From: Actinokineospora fastidiosa
GTDB lineage: Bacteria > Actinomycetota > Actinomycetes > Mycobacteriales > Pseudonocardiaceae
DNA: 64,000 bases
Direction: 5' to 3'
Assembly: GCF_014648415.1 (NCBI RefSeq)
Contig: NZ_BMRB01000002.1
Coordinates: 1,509,260-1,573,259, forward strand
Made by a program: the position numbers and the translations under genes. The notes below the pieces were generated by a model. It saw nothing but the letters and a program-made list of their open reading frames with translations. It did no database searches and had not been told where the DNA came from. Positions 33,707 through 41,877 of the stretch are shown one piece after another; positions within the stretch are counted from its first letter, which is position 1, and each line of letters starts with the position of its first letter.

Positions 33707-34267
33707 TCAGGCGTTCTTGATCGCCGAGATCTCGAACTCCAGGGTGATCTTCTCGCTGACCAGCACGCCCCCGGTCTCCAGGGCGACGTTCCAGGTCACG
33801 CCGTAGTCCTTGCGGTTGATGACGACCGAGCCCTCGAAGCCGATCCGGGCGTTGCCGAAGGGGTCGGTGGCGCTGCCGGTGAACTCCAGCGGGAACGTCA
33901 CCTGCTGGGTGACGCCCTTGACGGTGAGGTCGCCGGTCACCTCGAAGTCGACGCCGCCGAGGTGCTTGATGGCGGTCGAGGCGAAGGTGATGGTCGGGTA
34001 CGTGGCGACGTCGAGGAAGTCGTTGTTGCGCAGGTGGTCGTCGCGCTGGCCGTTGCGGGTGTCGATGCTGGCGACCTGGATGGTCAGCGCGACGCTCGAC
34101 TTCTCCGGCGCGGCGCCGTCGATGGTCGCGGTGCCCTCGAACTCGTTGAACGCGCCGCGGACCTTGGTCACCATCGCGTGCCGGGCGACGAAGCCGACGC
34201 GGCTGTGCGCGGTGTCGATCGTGTAGTCGCCGGTCAGAGTGGTGAAGTCGGTGGTTGCGGTGGTCAT
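33707..34267 (-). CDS. YceI family protein
   Basis: 186-residue lipocalin-like beta-barrel of the YceI family that binds polyisoprenoid-type lipids. Family motifs are YTIDTAHSRVGF, SIDTRNGQRDDHLR and FDVATYPTITF-like FLDVATYPTITF. No signal peptide, so cytoplasmic. ATG follows GGAGGAC. Divergent from a MarR gene with a dyad operator between, so its expression is probably de-repressed by a MarR ligand. Confidence 0.92.
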   Translation of the reverse strand: MTTATTDFTTLTGDYTIDTAHSRVGFVARHAMVTKVRGAFNEFEGTATIDGAAPEKSSVALTIQVASIDTRNGQRDDHLRNNDFLDVATYPTITFASTAIKHLGGVDFEVTGDLTVKGVTQQVTFPLEFTGSATDPFGNARIGFEGSVVINRKDYGVTWNVALETGGVLVSEKITLEFEISAIKNA

Positions 34268-34315
34268 GGTGTCCTCCGGGTTGGTTGATGACGCAACTGG
34301 GATACTGCCCTCAAC

Positions 34316-34335
34316 ATAGATGACGCGTCAACTAT
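34316..34335. promoter_or_regulatory. MarR-type operator
   Basis: A 20-bp near-perfect dyad in the 87-bp gap between divergent YceI and MarR genes: ATAG and CTAT flank the perfect core TGACGCGTCA (34321-34330), with a single mismatched pair. A related half, GATGACGC, lies at 34287-34294. The layout suits MarR repression of both genes. Confidence 0.7.
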
Positions 34336-34354
34336 TCCGGGTAGACTGTTTCCC

Positions 34355-34813
34355 ATGACACGGTGGCTGGACGACGACGAGCAGCGGGCCTGGCGCGGGT
34401 ACCTGCACATGCAGGCCCGGCTGACCGCCCGGCTCAACCGGCAGTTGCAGGACGACTCGGGCCTGTCGCTGGCCGACTTCGCCGTGCTCGTCGAGCTGAG
34501 CGAGGTCGCGGGCGGGCGCACGCGCGTGCTCGCCCTGGCCGAGAAGCTGGAGTGGGAGAAGAGCAGGCTGTCCCACCAGCTCAACCGCATGCGCGCCCGG
34601 GGCCTCATCGACCGCCAGGAGTGCCCCAACGACCGCCGCGGCGCCTTCGTGGCGCTGACCCCGCAGGGCCGCACCACCATCGAGGCCGCCGCGCCCCGGC
34701 ACGTGGAGACCGTCCGCGAGTACCTGTTCGACCGGCTGACCCCCGAGCTGGTCGCCGCGCTGACCGACATCACCGACCGGGTCGCGGCCAGGCTCGCCGA
34801 AGATGAGGACTGA
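34355..34813 (+). CDS. MarR family transcriptional regulator
   Basis: 152-residue winged-helix repressor. Dimerisation helix LTARLNRQLQDDSGLSLADF, recognition region LAEKLEWEKSRLSHQLNRM and wing CPNDRRGAFVALTPQG are all present. Divergent from YceI with the 34316-34335 operator between. MarR proteins lose DNA binding when a phenolic ligand binds or a cysteine is oxidised. The nitroreductase gene follows after 60 bp and may be co-controlled. Confidence 0.92.
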   Translation: MTRWLDDDEQRAWRGYLHMQARLTARLNRQLQDDSGLSLADFAVLVELSEVAGGRTRVLALAEKLEWEKSRLSHQLNRMRARGLIDRQECPNDRRGAFVALTPQGRTTIEAAAPRHVETVREYLFDRLTPELVAALTDITDRVAARLAEDED

Positions 34814-34873
34814 TACTCAGCAGAGCACGATCGAGAATGCGGCCCCTGTGACCGCACTGCCAGCATCCGGGGG

Positions 34874-35467
34874 ATGACGACCGACATCGCGCTCGTGCCG
34901 GAGGCCCTGCTCACCACCACCCGGACCGTGCGCAGGCGGCTGGACCTGGGCCGCGACGTCCCGCTGTCCGAGATCGACACCTGCCTGGCGATGGCCGCGC
35001 AGGCGCCCTGCGGCTCCCGGCCTGCGCACTGGCTCGTCATCACCGACCCGGCGATCCGGGCGGCCATCGCGGGCTACTACCGCTCGGCGTTCACCGTCAA
35101 GCACCGCGGCTCGCCGCCGTCGCGCAGCCTGGAGAGCGCCGCGTACCTGGCGGAGAACCTGGCCAGGGTGCCGGTCCTGGTCCTGGCCTGTGTGGACACC
35201 GGCGGCCCGCTGCCGCCGGGAAACCAGGCGTCGCTGTGGGGCGGGCTGCTGCCGTCGGTGTGGAGCTACATGCTCGCCGCGCGCAGCCGCGGGCTCGGCA
35301 CCGCGTGGACCACCGCCCACCTCGCCCACGAGCGCGAGATCGCCGACCTGCTCGGCCTGCCCGCCGGCGTCCACCAGGGAGCGCTGATCCCCACCGCCTA
35401 CTACCTGGGCACGTCGTTCCGCCCAGCCGCGCGGCCCACGCCCGCCGTCCACCGGGATCGCTGGTAA
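34874..35467 (+). CDS. Nitroreductase family flavoprotein
   Basis: 197-residue FMN-dependent nitroreductase-fold protein. RTVRRRLDLGRDVPLSEI near the start is the typical R-S-x-R-like FMN phosphate site. Core segments include CLAMAAQAPCGSRPAHWLVI and LLPSVWSYMLAARSRGLGTAW. Homologues reduce nitro, quinone or enone groups with NAD(P)H. Its TAA stop lies inside the palindrome GTAAGCGCTTAC, which is identical to the LacI operator at 4749-4760 and belongs to the regulation of the next gene. Confidence 0.85.
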   Translation: MTTDIALVPEALLTTTRTVRRRLDLGRDVPLSEIDTCLAMAAQAPCGSRPAHWLVITDPAIRAAIAGYYRSAFTVKHRGSPPSRSLESAAYLAENLARVPVLVLACVDTGGPLPPGNQASLWGGLLPSVWSYMLAARSRGLGTAWTTAHLAHEREIADLLGLPAGVHQGALIPTAYYLGTSFRPAARPTPAVHRDRW

Positions 35468-35552
35468 GCGCTTACGAAAAGGTGGCTGGGAGCGCTCCCG
35501 ATCCGCCCGGATCTCTGTTACCTTCCGGCTGATCCCACTGGGAGCGCTACCA
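35464..35552 (+). promoter_or_regulatory. LacI and CebR-like operators of the GH74 gene
   Basis: Three dyads precede the xyloglucanase gene: GTAAGCGCTTAC at 35464-35475 (identical to 4749-4760), TGGGAGCGCTCCCG at 35487-35500, and TGGGAGCGCTACCA at 35539-35552. The last two match 13 of 14 bases of the CebR (cello-oligosaccharide repressor) consensus TGGGAGCGCTCCCA known from Streptomyces. This suggests dual control by cellobiose-type sugars and the local LacI protein. Confidence 0.8.
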
Positions 35553-35568
35553 ACCAACGGAGGTCCAG

Positions 35569-38232
35569 GTGCGCAAGGTCCTCGCCTTGGCGGCGGCGGC
35601 CGCGACGGCCGTCGGCACGGCCGTGGCGCTCGGCGTCGCCGCCCCGAACCCGCAGGCCGCTGCCGCGACGCCACCCGAATGGCGCAACGTCGAGATCGGC
35701 GGCGGCGGCTTCGTCCCCGGCATCGTGTTCAACCAGACCGAACCGGGCCTGGTCTACGCCCGCACGGACATCGGCGGCGCGTACCGGTTCGACACCGCGA
35801 CCCAGCGGTGGGTGCCGCTGCTGGACCACGTCGGCTGGGCGGACTGGGGCTGGAACGGCGTGGTCAGCCTGGCCACCGACCCGGTCGACCCGGACAACGT
35901 CTACGTCGCCGCGGGCATGTACACCAACTCGTGGGACCCGAACAACGGCGCGGTCCTGCGCTCGTCCGACAGGGGCGCGACCTGGGCGGCGTCCCGCCTG
36001 CCGTTCAAGCTGGGCGGCAACATGCCCGGTCGCGGGATGGGCGAGCGGCTGGCCGTCGACCCCAACGACAACCGCGTGCTCTACCTCGGCGCGCCGTCGG
36101 GCCACGGCCTGTGGCGCAGCACCGACAGCGGCGTGACCTGGGCCGAGGTGACCGCCTTCCCCAACCCCGGCGACTACGTGGCCGATCCGTCGGACCCCAA
36201 CGGCTACGGCAGCGACATCCAGGGCGTCGTCTGGGTGACGTTCGACCCGTCCTCCGCGACGCCGGGCGGCCGCACCCGCACGATCTACGTGGGCGTGGCC
36301 GACAAGGAGAACACCGTCTACCGCAGCACGGACGCGGGGGTGACCTGGGAGCGGATCGCGGGCCAGCCGACCGGCTACATCGCCCACAAGGGCGTGCTCG
36401 ACCACGAGAACGGCTTCCTCTACCTGGCCACCAGCGACACCGGCGGCCCGTACGACGGCGGCAAGGGCGACGTGTGGAAGCTGGACACCGCGACCGGCGC
36501 GTGGACCCGGATCAGCCCGGTGCCCTCGTCCAGTCCGGACGCCTACTTCGGCTACAGCGGCCTGACCATCGACCGGCAGGACCCCGACACGATCATGGTG
36601 GCCACCCAGATCTCCTGGTGGCCGGACATCATCATCTTCCGCAGCACGGACGGCGGCGCGACCTGGACCCGCGCGTGGGACTTCACGTCGTACCCGAACC
36701 GCGGCTTCCGGTACGAGATGGACATCGCCGAGGTGCCCTGGCTGACCTTCGGCGCCACCCCGGCCCCGCCGGAGACCGCGCCGAAGCTGGGCTGGATGAC
36801 CGAGGCGCTGGAGATCGACCCGTTCGACTCCGACCGCATGCTCTACGGCACCGGCGCGACGATCTACGGCACGGACAACCTGACCGCGTGGGACACCGGC
36901 GGCAAGGCGGTCATCAAGCCCGTCATCAAGGGGCTGGAGGAGACGGCCGTGCTCGACCTGATCAGCCCGCCGTCCGGCGCGCCGCTGGTCAGCGCCCTCG
37001 GCGACATCGGCGGCTTCCGGCACGACGACCTGACCGCCATCCCGGACATGATCTTCACCGGGCCCGTCTTCACCTCGACCACCAGCCTGGACTTCGCCGA
37101 GAAGTCGCCGAACATCATGGTGCGCGCGGGCAACTTCACCGACGCCGACCGCCCGAACGACAGCCACGTCGCCTTCTCCACCGACGGCGGGAGCAACTGG
37201 TTCCAGGGCAGTGAGCCCGGCGGGATCAACAGCGGCGGCACGGTGGCCGCCTCGGCCGACGGCACGGCGTTCGTGTGGTCGCCGGGCGAGGGCCAGGTGG
37301 TCCGCTCGACCGGGTTCGGCACGTCGTGGACCGCCGTGCGGGGCCTGCCCGCGCAGTCCGTCGTCGAGTCGGACCGGGTGAACCCGGCGAAGTTCTACGG
37401 TTTCCAGGACGGCACCTTCTACACCAGCACCGACGGCGGGGCGACGTTCACCGCGCGGGCGAGCGGCCTGCCCGCGTCGGCGAAGTTCAAGGCCGTCGCG
37501 GGCCGCGAGGGCGACATCTGGCTGGCGGGCGACCTCGGCCTGTTCCGCTCGACGGACTCCGGGGCCACGTTCACGAAGATCTCCTCGGTGGCCAGCGCCC
37601 GCAACATCGGCTTCGGCAAGGCCGCACCGGGTCACGACTACCCCGCGCTGTTCCTGGTCGGCACGGTCGGCTCGACGCGCGACGCGGTCTTCATGTCCGA
37701 CGACAGGGGCGCGACCTGGCGGCGGATCAACGACGACCGGCACCAGTACGGCAACATGGGCGAGGCGCTGACCGGTGACCCGCGCGTCTATGGCCGGGTC
37801 TACCTGGGCACCAACGGCCGCGGCATCGTCTACACCGACGCTGCGGGCACCACCCCGCCCACGAGCACCACGACGACGACAACCACCACGACCACCACTC
37901 CCCCGCCCCCTGGTGAGTGCACTGTCCGGTACACCGTCACCGGAAGCTGGAACGGCGGCTTCCAGGCCTCGGTCCGCGTCACCAACAACACGATGCCCCG
38001 CATCGATGGGTGGACGCTGGACTACAGCTTCACCGCGGGACAGCGGGTCTCCCAGCTGTGGAACGGCTCCTACACCCAGACGGGCGCGGATGTCCGGGTG
38101 AAGGCCGCGGACTGGAACAGGACCCTCGCGCCGGGGCAGAGCGCCGAGTTCGGGTTCCTCGGCAGCAGGCAGTCCGACAACCCGGCGCCCACCGCGTTCC
38201 GCCTGAACGGAACCGTTTGCGCCGTCGGCTGA
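35569..38232 (+). CDS. Secreted GH74 xyloglucanase with CBM2
   Basis: 887-residue secreted enzyme. Signal peptide to about 33. Two seven-bladed propeller domains (residues ~38-760) contain many BNR/Asp-box motifs such as RSTDGGATW. Catalytic pair Asp67 (ARTDIGGAYRF) and Asp479 (LGDIGGFRHDD) match the GH74 base and acid. A Thr/Pro-rich linker (~765-783) joins a C-terminal cellulose-binding CBM2 (CTVRYTVTGSWNGGF to FRLNGTVC). It cleaves the beta-1,4-glucan backbone of xyloglucan while anchored to cellulose. GTG start with GGAGG upstream, under LacI/CebR-like operators. Confidence 0.95.
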   Translation: MRKVLALAAAAATAVGTAVALGVAAPNPQAAAATPPEWRNVEIGGGGFVPGIVFNQTEPGLVYARTDIGGAYRFDTATQRWVPLLDHVGWADWGWNGVVSLATDPVDPDNVYVAAGMYTNSWDPNNGAVLRSSDRGATWAASRLPFKLGGNMPGRGMGERLAVDPNDNRVLYLGAPSGHGLWRSTDSGVTWAEVTAFPNPGDYVADPSDPNGYGSDIQGVVWVTFDPSSATPGGRTRTIYVGVADKENTVYRSTDAGVTWERIAGQPTGYIAHKGVLDHENGFLYLATSDTGGPYDGGKGDVWKLDTATGAWTRISPVPSSSPDAYFGYSGLTIDRQDPDTIMVATQISWWPDIIIFRSTDGGATWTRAWDFTSYPNRGFRYEMDIAEVPWLTFGATPAPPETAPKLGWMTEALEIDPFDSDRMLYGTGATIYGTDNLTAWDTGGKAVIKPVIKGLEETAVLDLISPPSGAPLVSALGDIGGFRHDDLTAIPDMIFTGPVFTSTTSLDFAEKSPNIMVRAGNFTDADRPNDSHVAFSTDGGSNWFQGSEPGGINSGGTVAASADGTAFVWSPGEGQVVRSTGFGTSWTAVRGLPAQSVVESDRVNPAKFYGFQDGTFYTSTDGGATFTARASGLPASAKFKAVAGREGDIWLAGDLGLFRSTDSGATFTKISSVASARNIGFGKAAPGHDYPALFLVGTVGSTRDAVFMSDDRGATWRRINDDRHQYGNMGEALTGDPRVYGRVYLGTNGRGIVYTDAAGTTPPTSTTTTTTTTTTTPPPPGECTVRYTVTGSWNGGFQASVRVTNNTMPRIDGWTLDYSFTAGQRVSQLWNGSYTQTGADVRVKAADWNRTLAPGQSAEFGFLGSRQSDNPAPTAFRLNGTVCAVG

Positions 38233-38239
38233 GACAGCG

Positions 38240-38269
38240 AGACCCCGCCCACCTGGGTGGGCGGGGTCT
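38240..38269. terminator. Bidirectional hairpin terminator
   Basis: Perfect 14-bp stem AGACCCCGCCCACC with a minimal 2-nt loop between the convergent GH74 and VOC genes, 7 bp from each stop. Strong on both strands. Confidence 0.9.
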
Positions 38270-38275
38270 GTTGCG

Positions 38276-38662
38276 TCAGGGGCAGCGGGTGCGGAGGACG
38301 CAGAACTCGTTGCCCTCCGGGTCGGCGAGGACCACCCAGCTCTCCGCGCCCTGCCCGACGTCAGCGGGTCGGGCGCCGAGGTCGAGCAGCCTGCGGACCT
38401 CGTCGTCCTGGTCCCGGTCGGTGGGGTTGACGTCGATGTGGAGCCGGTTCTTGACCGTCTTGCCCTCCGGCACCCGCGCGAACGTCAGCGTCGGCGGCAC
38501 CGGTCCCACCCGGTTCTTCCCCTCCGGCACGGCAGACGAGCCGATGGTGACGACATCGTCGTCGGCGTCCTGCACCTCGTAGTCGAGGACCGCGCACCAG
38601 AACCGGGCGAGACCGTGGGGATCGGCGCAATCGATCGCGAGCTCGGTGAACTTGCTGGCCAT
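38276..38662 (-). CDS. VOC family (glyoxalase-like) protein
   Basis: 128-residue vicinal-oxygen-chelate fold protein. FTELAIDCADPHGLARFWCAVL is the standard first beta-alpha-beta-beta unit, and VVLADPEGNEFCVL the end of the second. The metal ligands of true glyoxalases are not all obvious, so it may be a binding or resistance protein. It is monocistronic and shares a terminator with GH74. Role unknown. Confidence 0.85.
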   Translation of the reverse strand: MASKFTELAIDCADPHGLARFWCAVLDYEVQDADDDVVTIGSSAVPEGKNRVGPVPPTLTFARVPEGKTVKNRLHIDVNPTDRDQDDEVRRLLDLGARPADVGQGAESWVVLADPEGNEFCVLRTRCP

Positions 38663-38690
38663 GACGCGGAACGCTACTACCGAACGGGCG

Positions 38691-39668
38691 TCACTGCGCC
38701 CACGGTGCGACCGGGTACCACGGGATGATGTCGCGCCGCGCCAGCAGCCGGATGTCCCAGTACATCACGGTGAACACGCCCGCGATGATGAGCGCGGACA
38801 CCGTCAGCACGGCCAGTCGCCTGGGGTCGGCGGCCAGCCAGCGCTGCAGTCGGCCGCCGGTGCCGTAGGCGAGGATCAGGAAGATCAGCGCCATGATCAC
38901 CACGTTGCCCAGCGACTGCAGGACGAACGCCGCCGCGCCGTACAGCGGGTCGTGCGCCTCGGCGGCGTCGCGGAACATCTGGCGGAACAGCGGGTACGGC
39001 CGTCCGATGAGGAACCCGCCGACCAGCACGCCCATGAACACCATGGGGGCGTTGGGGAAGCGCGCGGCGATCCGGGCGAACGGGTCGCGCACCTTGCCCG
39101 CCGCCGCCAGCCCGATGTAGATCATGATCAGGCCGATGACCCCGAACACGATCATCGACTGGATGCTGCGCGCGGACAGCTCGCCCGGCGCGGGCTGCGC
39201 GGTGTCGAACTGCGGCATGCTCGTCCCGATGATCCCGACCAGCGCGCCGTACGGCGCGGAGATCGCGACCATGCCCACCGCGAGCCAGCCGACCGGCCGC
39301 AGCGTCGCCCGGAAGCGGGACCACCGGGTGCTGGAGTCGGTCAGCATCGGGGCCACCGCGCCGAACGCGGCGATGTTGCACGCGGTGAAGGTGCCCGCGA
39401 TGCCGGTGACGAACGCGAAGGCGATGCCCGAGCCGATCCCGGCGATGGGGGTGGCCGCGGCGTCGTGGCCGAGCAGGGTGTTGGCGACGTTCGCCCCGAT
39501 GGTGTGGTCGACGAACCGCGCTGACCACACCACGGTCAGCAGGAACCCCGCCAGCGCGCTCAACCCGATCACCAGGCCGGGGCGGCGCGGGAAGATCCCG
39601 GAGACGAAGGCCGACGTCGCCTTCGGCTCCACGGTGGACTGCTCGGATAACGTGCCCGGTGCTGTCAT
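38691..39668 (-). CDS. Multi-pass membrane protein, possibly DsbD/CcdA-like
   Basis: 325-residue protein with seven to eight hydrophobic helices. The segment FVTGIAGTFTACNIAAFGAVAP resembles the first helix of the cytochrome c biogenesis/DsbD family (only one Cys is visible there), so the assignment is weak. An in-frame TTA codon near the start (39648-39650) is notable. It is expected in the cytoplasmic membrane. No thioredoxin-like gene is adjacent. Confidence 0.6.
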   Translation of the reverse strand: MTAPGTLSEQSTVEPKATSAFVSGIFPRRPGLVIGLSALAGFLLTVVWSARFVDHTIGANVANTLLGHDAAATPIAGIGSGIAFAFVTGIAGTFTACNIAAFGAVAPMLTDSSTRWSRFRATLRPVGWLAVGMVAISAPYGALVGIIGTSMPQFDTAQPAPGELSARSIQSMIVFGVIGLIMIYIGLAAAGKVRDPFARIAARFPNAPMVFMGVLVGGFLIGRPYPLFRQMFRDAAEAHDPLYGAAAFVLQSLGNVVIMALIFLILAYGTGGRLQRWLAADPRRLAVLTVSALIIAGVFTVMYWDIRLLARRDIIPWYPVAPWAQ

Positions 39669-39745
39669 CCAGTGCTCCTTGTGCCAAGGGAATCCCTGAG
39701 CGGAGCGTTCCGGCTGACGATCATCGCGGACAACCGCCATTGTGC

Positions 39746-40543
39746 TTAATCCCGGAGCAGGAACTCGGTCACCACGGGCGACAGGATCTCGGGCTTCACC
39801 ATGTGTGTCTGGCCCGGCAGAGTGCGGTGCTCGGCCGTGGGCAGGGTGTCGGCGAGCATGCGCATGGCGTTGCGGAGGTAGTCCGGGCTCTTCCCGCCGT
39901 CCATGGCCAGGACGGGCTGCTTGGCGTCGGCCCAGCGGTCCTGCGGCAGCGGCTTGCCGGAGCCGGTCTCGCCGAGGACCCGGTAGTCGTAACGCAGCGT
40001 GGGCGCGACCGCCTTGAGCTTCTTCCACATCGGCATGAGCTTCATCACCATGACCGCGAATCCGGGGGTGCCGACCATCCGCATGAACGACGTGACCGCG
40101 TCGCCGCGCCGGTCCTGCGCGATCATGGCGTCCATGTCCTCGATCAGGGACGCCGGGCGCGGGGCGTGGGTGTCGTCGACGATGAACGGGCACTCGTAGA
40201 CGGCCGCCTTGGTGATGCTGTCGAGCCGGTTGGCCGCGTCCAGGGCCAGCACGCCGCCGGAGGACAGGCCGAGGACGGCAGCGGCGCCGCCCGCCGCGTC
40301 GATCACGGCGGCGATGTCGTCGATCTCCTTGTCCACGGAGTACGGCGCGGTGTCGCCGCTCTCGCCCCGGCCCCGGCGGTCGTAGGCGTAGACGGTGAAG
40401 TCGGACGAGAACGCCTTGACCAGGTCGGGCGACGGGCCGAAGCCCCGGTGGCACAGGGCGCCGTCGACCAGGACGAGCGCGGGGCCGGAACCCGTCGCGG
40501 TGTAGGCGATGCGGGTGCCGTCTGCTGAGGTGGCGAAGGGCAT
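39746..40543 (-). CDS. Alpha/beta hydrolase
   Basis: 265-residue soluble hydrolase. Nucleophile Ser94 in GLSSGG, oxyanion region VDGALCHRGFG, DRRGRGESGD, and the C-terminal catalytic His in LPGQTHMVKPE. No signal peptide. Third gene of the ArsR-like/SRPBCC operon, starting 13 bp after the SRPBCC gene. Esterase or lactonase activity is likely; natural substrate unknown. Confidence 0.88.
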   Translation of the reverse strand: MPFATSADGTRIAYTATGSGPALVLVDGALCHRGFGPSPDLVKAFSSDFTVYAYDRRGRGESGDTAPYSVDKEIDDIAAVIDAAGGAAAVLGLSSGGVLALDAANRLDSITKAAVYECPFIVDDTHAPRPASLIEDMDAMIAQDRRGDAVTSFMRMVGTPGFAVMVMKLMPMWKKLKAVAPTLRYDYRVLGETGSGKPLPQDRWADAKQPVLAMDGGKSPDYLRNAMRMLADTLPTAEHRTLPGQTHMVKPEILSPVVTEFLLRD

Positions 40544-40556
40544 GGGTCTGTTCCTC

Positions 40557-41249
40557 TCAGGCGAAGTGGCGGCCGAGCCAGCCGTCCCAATCCTGCTCGA
40601 CGGGGGCGAACAGGACGTGGCCGAGCATGAGCTTGTCGTTCATGCCTCGGATGAAGCGGTAGAGCGCGTCGGCGGTGCGGATGCCGATGGTCTGGTCGTT
40701 GCGGTGGAAGACGGCGCCGTCGATGACGCCCACGCCGTCGATCTCGGTGTGCGCGGTGTCGCCGTCGATGCCGAGCAGGTCGGGGAGCCGGTCCCAGGCG
40801 GCCAGCCCGCCGCCCCAGCGGGTAAGCGGGACGCCCGTGCGCGGGGTGAAGTGCGTGACGTACTCGCGCAGCGTCGCCACGAAGAGGGCGTTGCCCTGCA
40901 GCATGGCCTCGTACTCGTCGGCCCAGTCGTCGCCGGGGAGGAAGCCGCTGGTGACGACCCGCACGACGGTGCTGGCCCGGTCGCGGCCCTCGACCAGGTA
41001 CTCGTAGGCCATGAACCGCCCGTCCGGGGCGTCCGGCACGCGGTGGGCGAAGCGCTTCCCGGGCTCGTACGCGGTGACCCGCGATTCCGGCCGGTAGTCG
41101 CCCATCTCCATGCGGACGGCGTCGCCGTCGATCTCCGTGCGGCCCAGGAACCAGGACTGCACGCCGGGTCCGGTGGTGATGGCGGCCCAGACGTCCTCGA
41201 CGGACGCCGGCGTCTCGATCTCGGCGACGTCCTCGAAGCGGTGTCCCAT
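40557..41249 (-). CDS. SRPBCC (AHSA1-type) domain protein
   Basis: 230-residue START-like ligand-binding protein. The N-terminal part (VEDVWAAITTGPGVQSWFLGR, YEPGKRFAHRV) is AHSA1-like. An extra C-terminal portion of ~75 residues (FHRNDQTIGIRTADALYRFI) may be a second small fold. The start lies one base after the ArsR-like gene, so they are co-translated. In this pair the HTH and SRPBCC parts are separate, whereas at 5.9 kb they are fused. Confidence 0.85.
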   Translation of the reverse strand: MGHRFEDVAEIETPASVEDVWAAITTGPGVQSWFLGRTEIDGDAVRMEMGDYRPESRVTAYEPGKRFAHRVPDAPDGRFMAYEYLVEGRDRASTVVRVVTSGFLPGDDWADEYEAMLQGNALFVATLREYVTHFTPRTGVPLTRWGGGLAAWDRLPDLLGIDGDTAHTEIDGVGVIDGAVFHRNDQTIGIRTADALYRFIRGMNDKLMLGHVLFAPVEQDWDGWLGRHFA

Positions 41250-41250
41250 G

Positions 41251-41820
41251 TCAGTCCGCCTTCGGGTGCACGGCGACGACGACGCGGTGGTCGCGGCCGT
41301 CCTCGGAGTGGTACTTGGCCAGCAGCGCGGTGACGGTGTCGCCCAGCTCGGCGGCGAAGGCCGCGCGGTCCTGCGGGGTGGCGAAGCGGACCTGGCCGTC
41401 GAGCGCGTAGGTCGCCACCTTCTTGTTCGCCTTGGCGGAGTTGGTGATGAGCGCGCCGACATCCCGCACGAGCCGGGCGGCGAGGGCGAGCAGCCAGCGC
41501 GCGGAGAGCCGGTCGCCGGAGCGGTCGGGGTCCGGCGCGAGCTCGGGGGCGACGTCCGGGGAGATGACGTAGGAGGTGGCGGTCGCCCGCAGCACCCGCT
41601 CGGTCATGTTGCCCCTGCGGCGCTCCTCGACCAGCTCCACCAGGCCGTGCTTCTCCAGCGTGCGCAGATGGTAGTTGATCTTCTGCCGGGGGATGCCGAG
41701 CTGCCCGGCGAGGGTGCTCGCCGACCCGGGCTCGGCCAGCCGCGCGAGCAGCCTGGCCCGGGTCGGGTCCAGCCACGCCTCGGCGGCGGCCCGGTCGTCG
41801 ATGACGGTCACGTCGTCCAT
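41251..41820 (-). CDS. ArsR-like winged-helix regulator
   Basis: 189-residue transcription factor. Winged helix at residues ~15-80 (LDPTRARLLARLAEPGSAST, QLGIPRQKINYHLRTLEKHGL), then a C-terminal helical region of ~95 residues that could sense a ligand. ATG 41820 is chosen; a TTG at 41844 would start inside the operator. Two perfect operators lie just upstream, implying autorepression of the three-gene operon with SRPBCC and hydrolase. Confidence 0.85.
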   Translation of the reverse strand: MDDVTVIDDRAAAEAWLDPTRARLLARLAEPGSASTLAGQLGIPRQKINYHLRTLEKHGLVELVEERRRGNMTERVLRATATSYVISPDVAPELAPDPDRSGDRLSARWLLALAARLVRDVGALITNSAKANKKVATYALDGQVRFATPQDRAAFAAELGDTVTALLAKYHSEDGRDHRVVVAVHPKAD

Positions 41821-41839
41821 GGGGAGAACGGTAGTGGCC

Positions 41840-41873
41840 GACAACTACAGTTGTCAAGACAAATCGATTTGTC
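41840..41873. promoter_or_regulatory. Tandem palindromic operators
   Basis: GACAACTACAGTTGTC (41840-41855, arms of 7 bp) and GACAAATCGATTTGTC (41858-41873, perfect 16-bp dyad) share GACAA-N6-TTGTC, with centres 18 bp apart. They sit directly upstream of the ArsR-like gene, in an AT-rich island. Confidence 0.85.
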
Positions 41874-41877
41874 GGTC

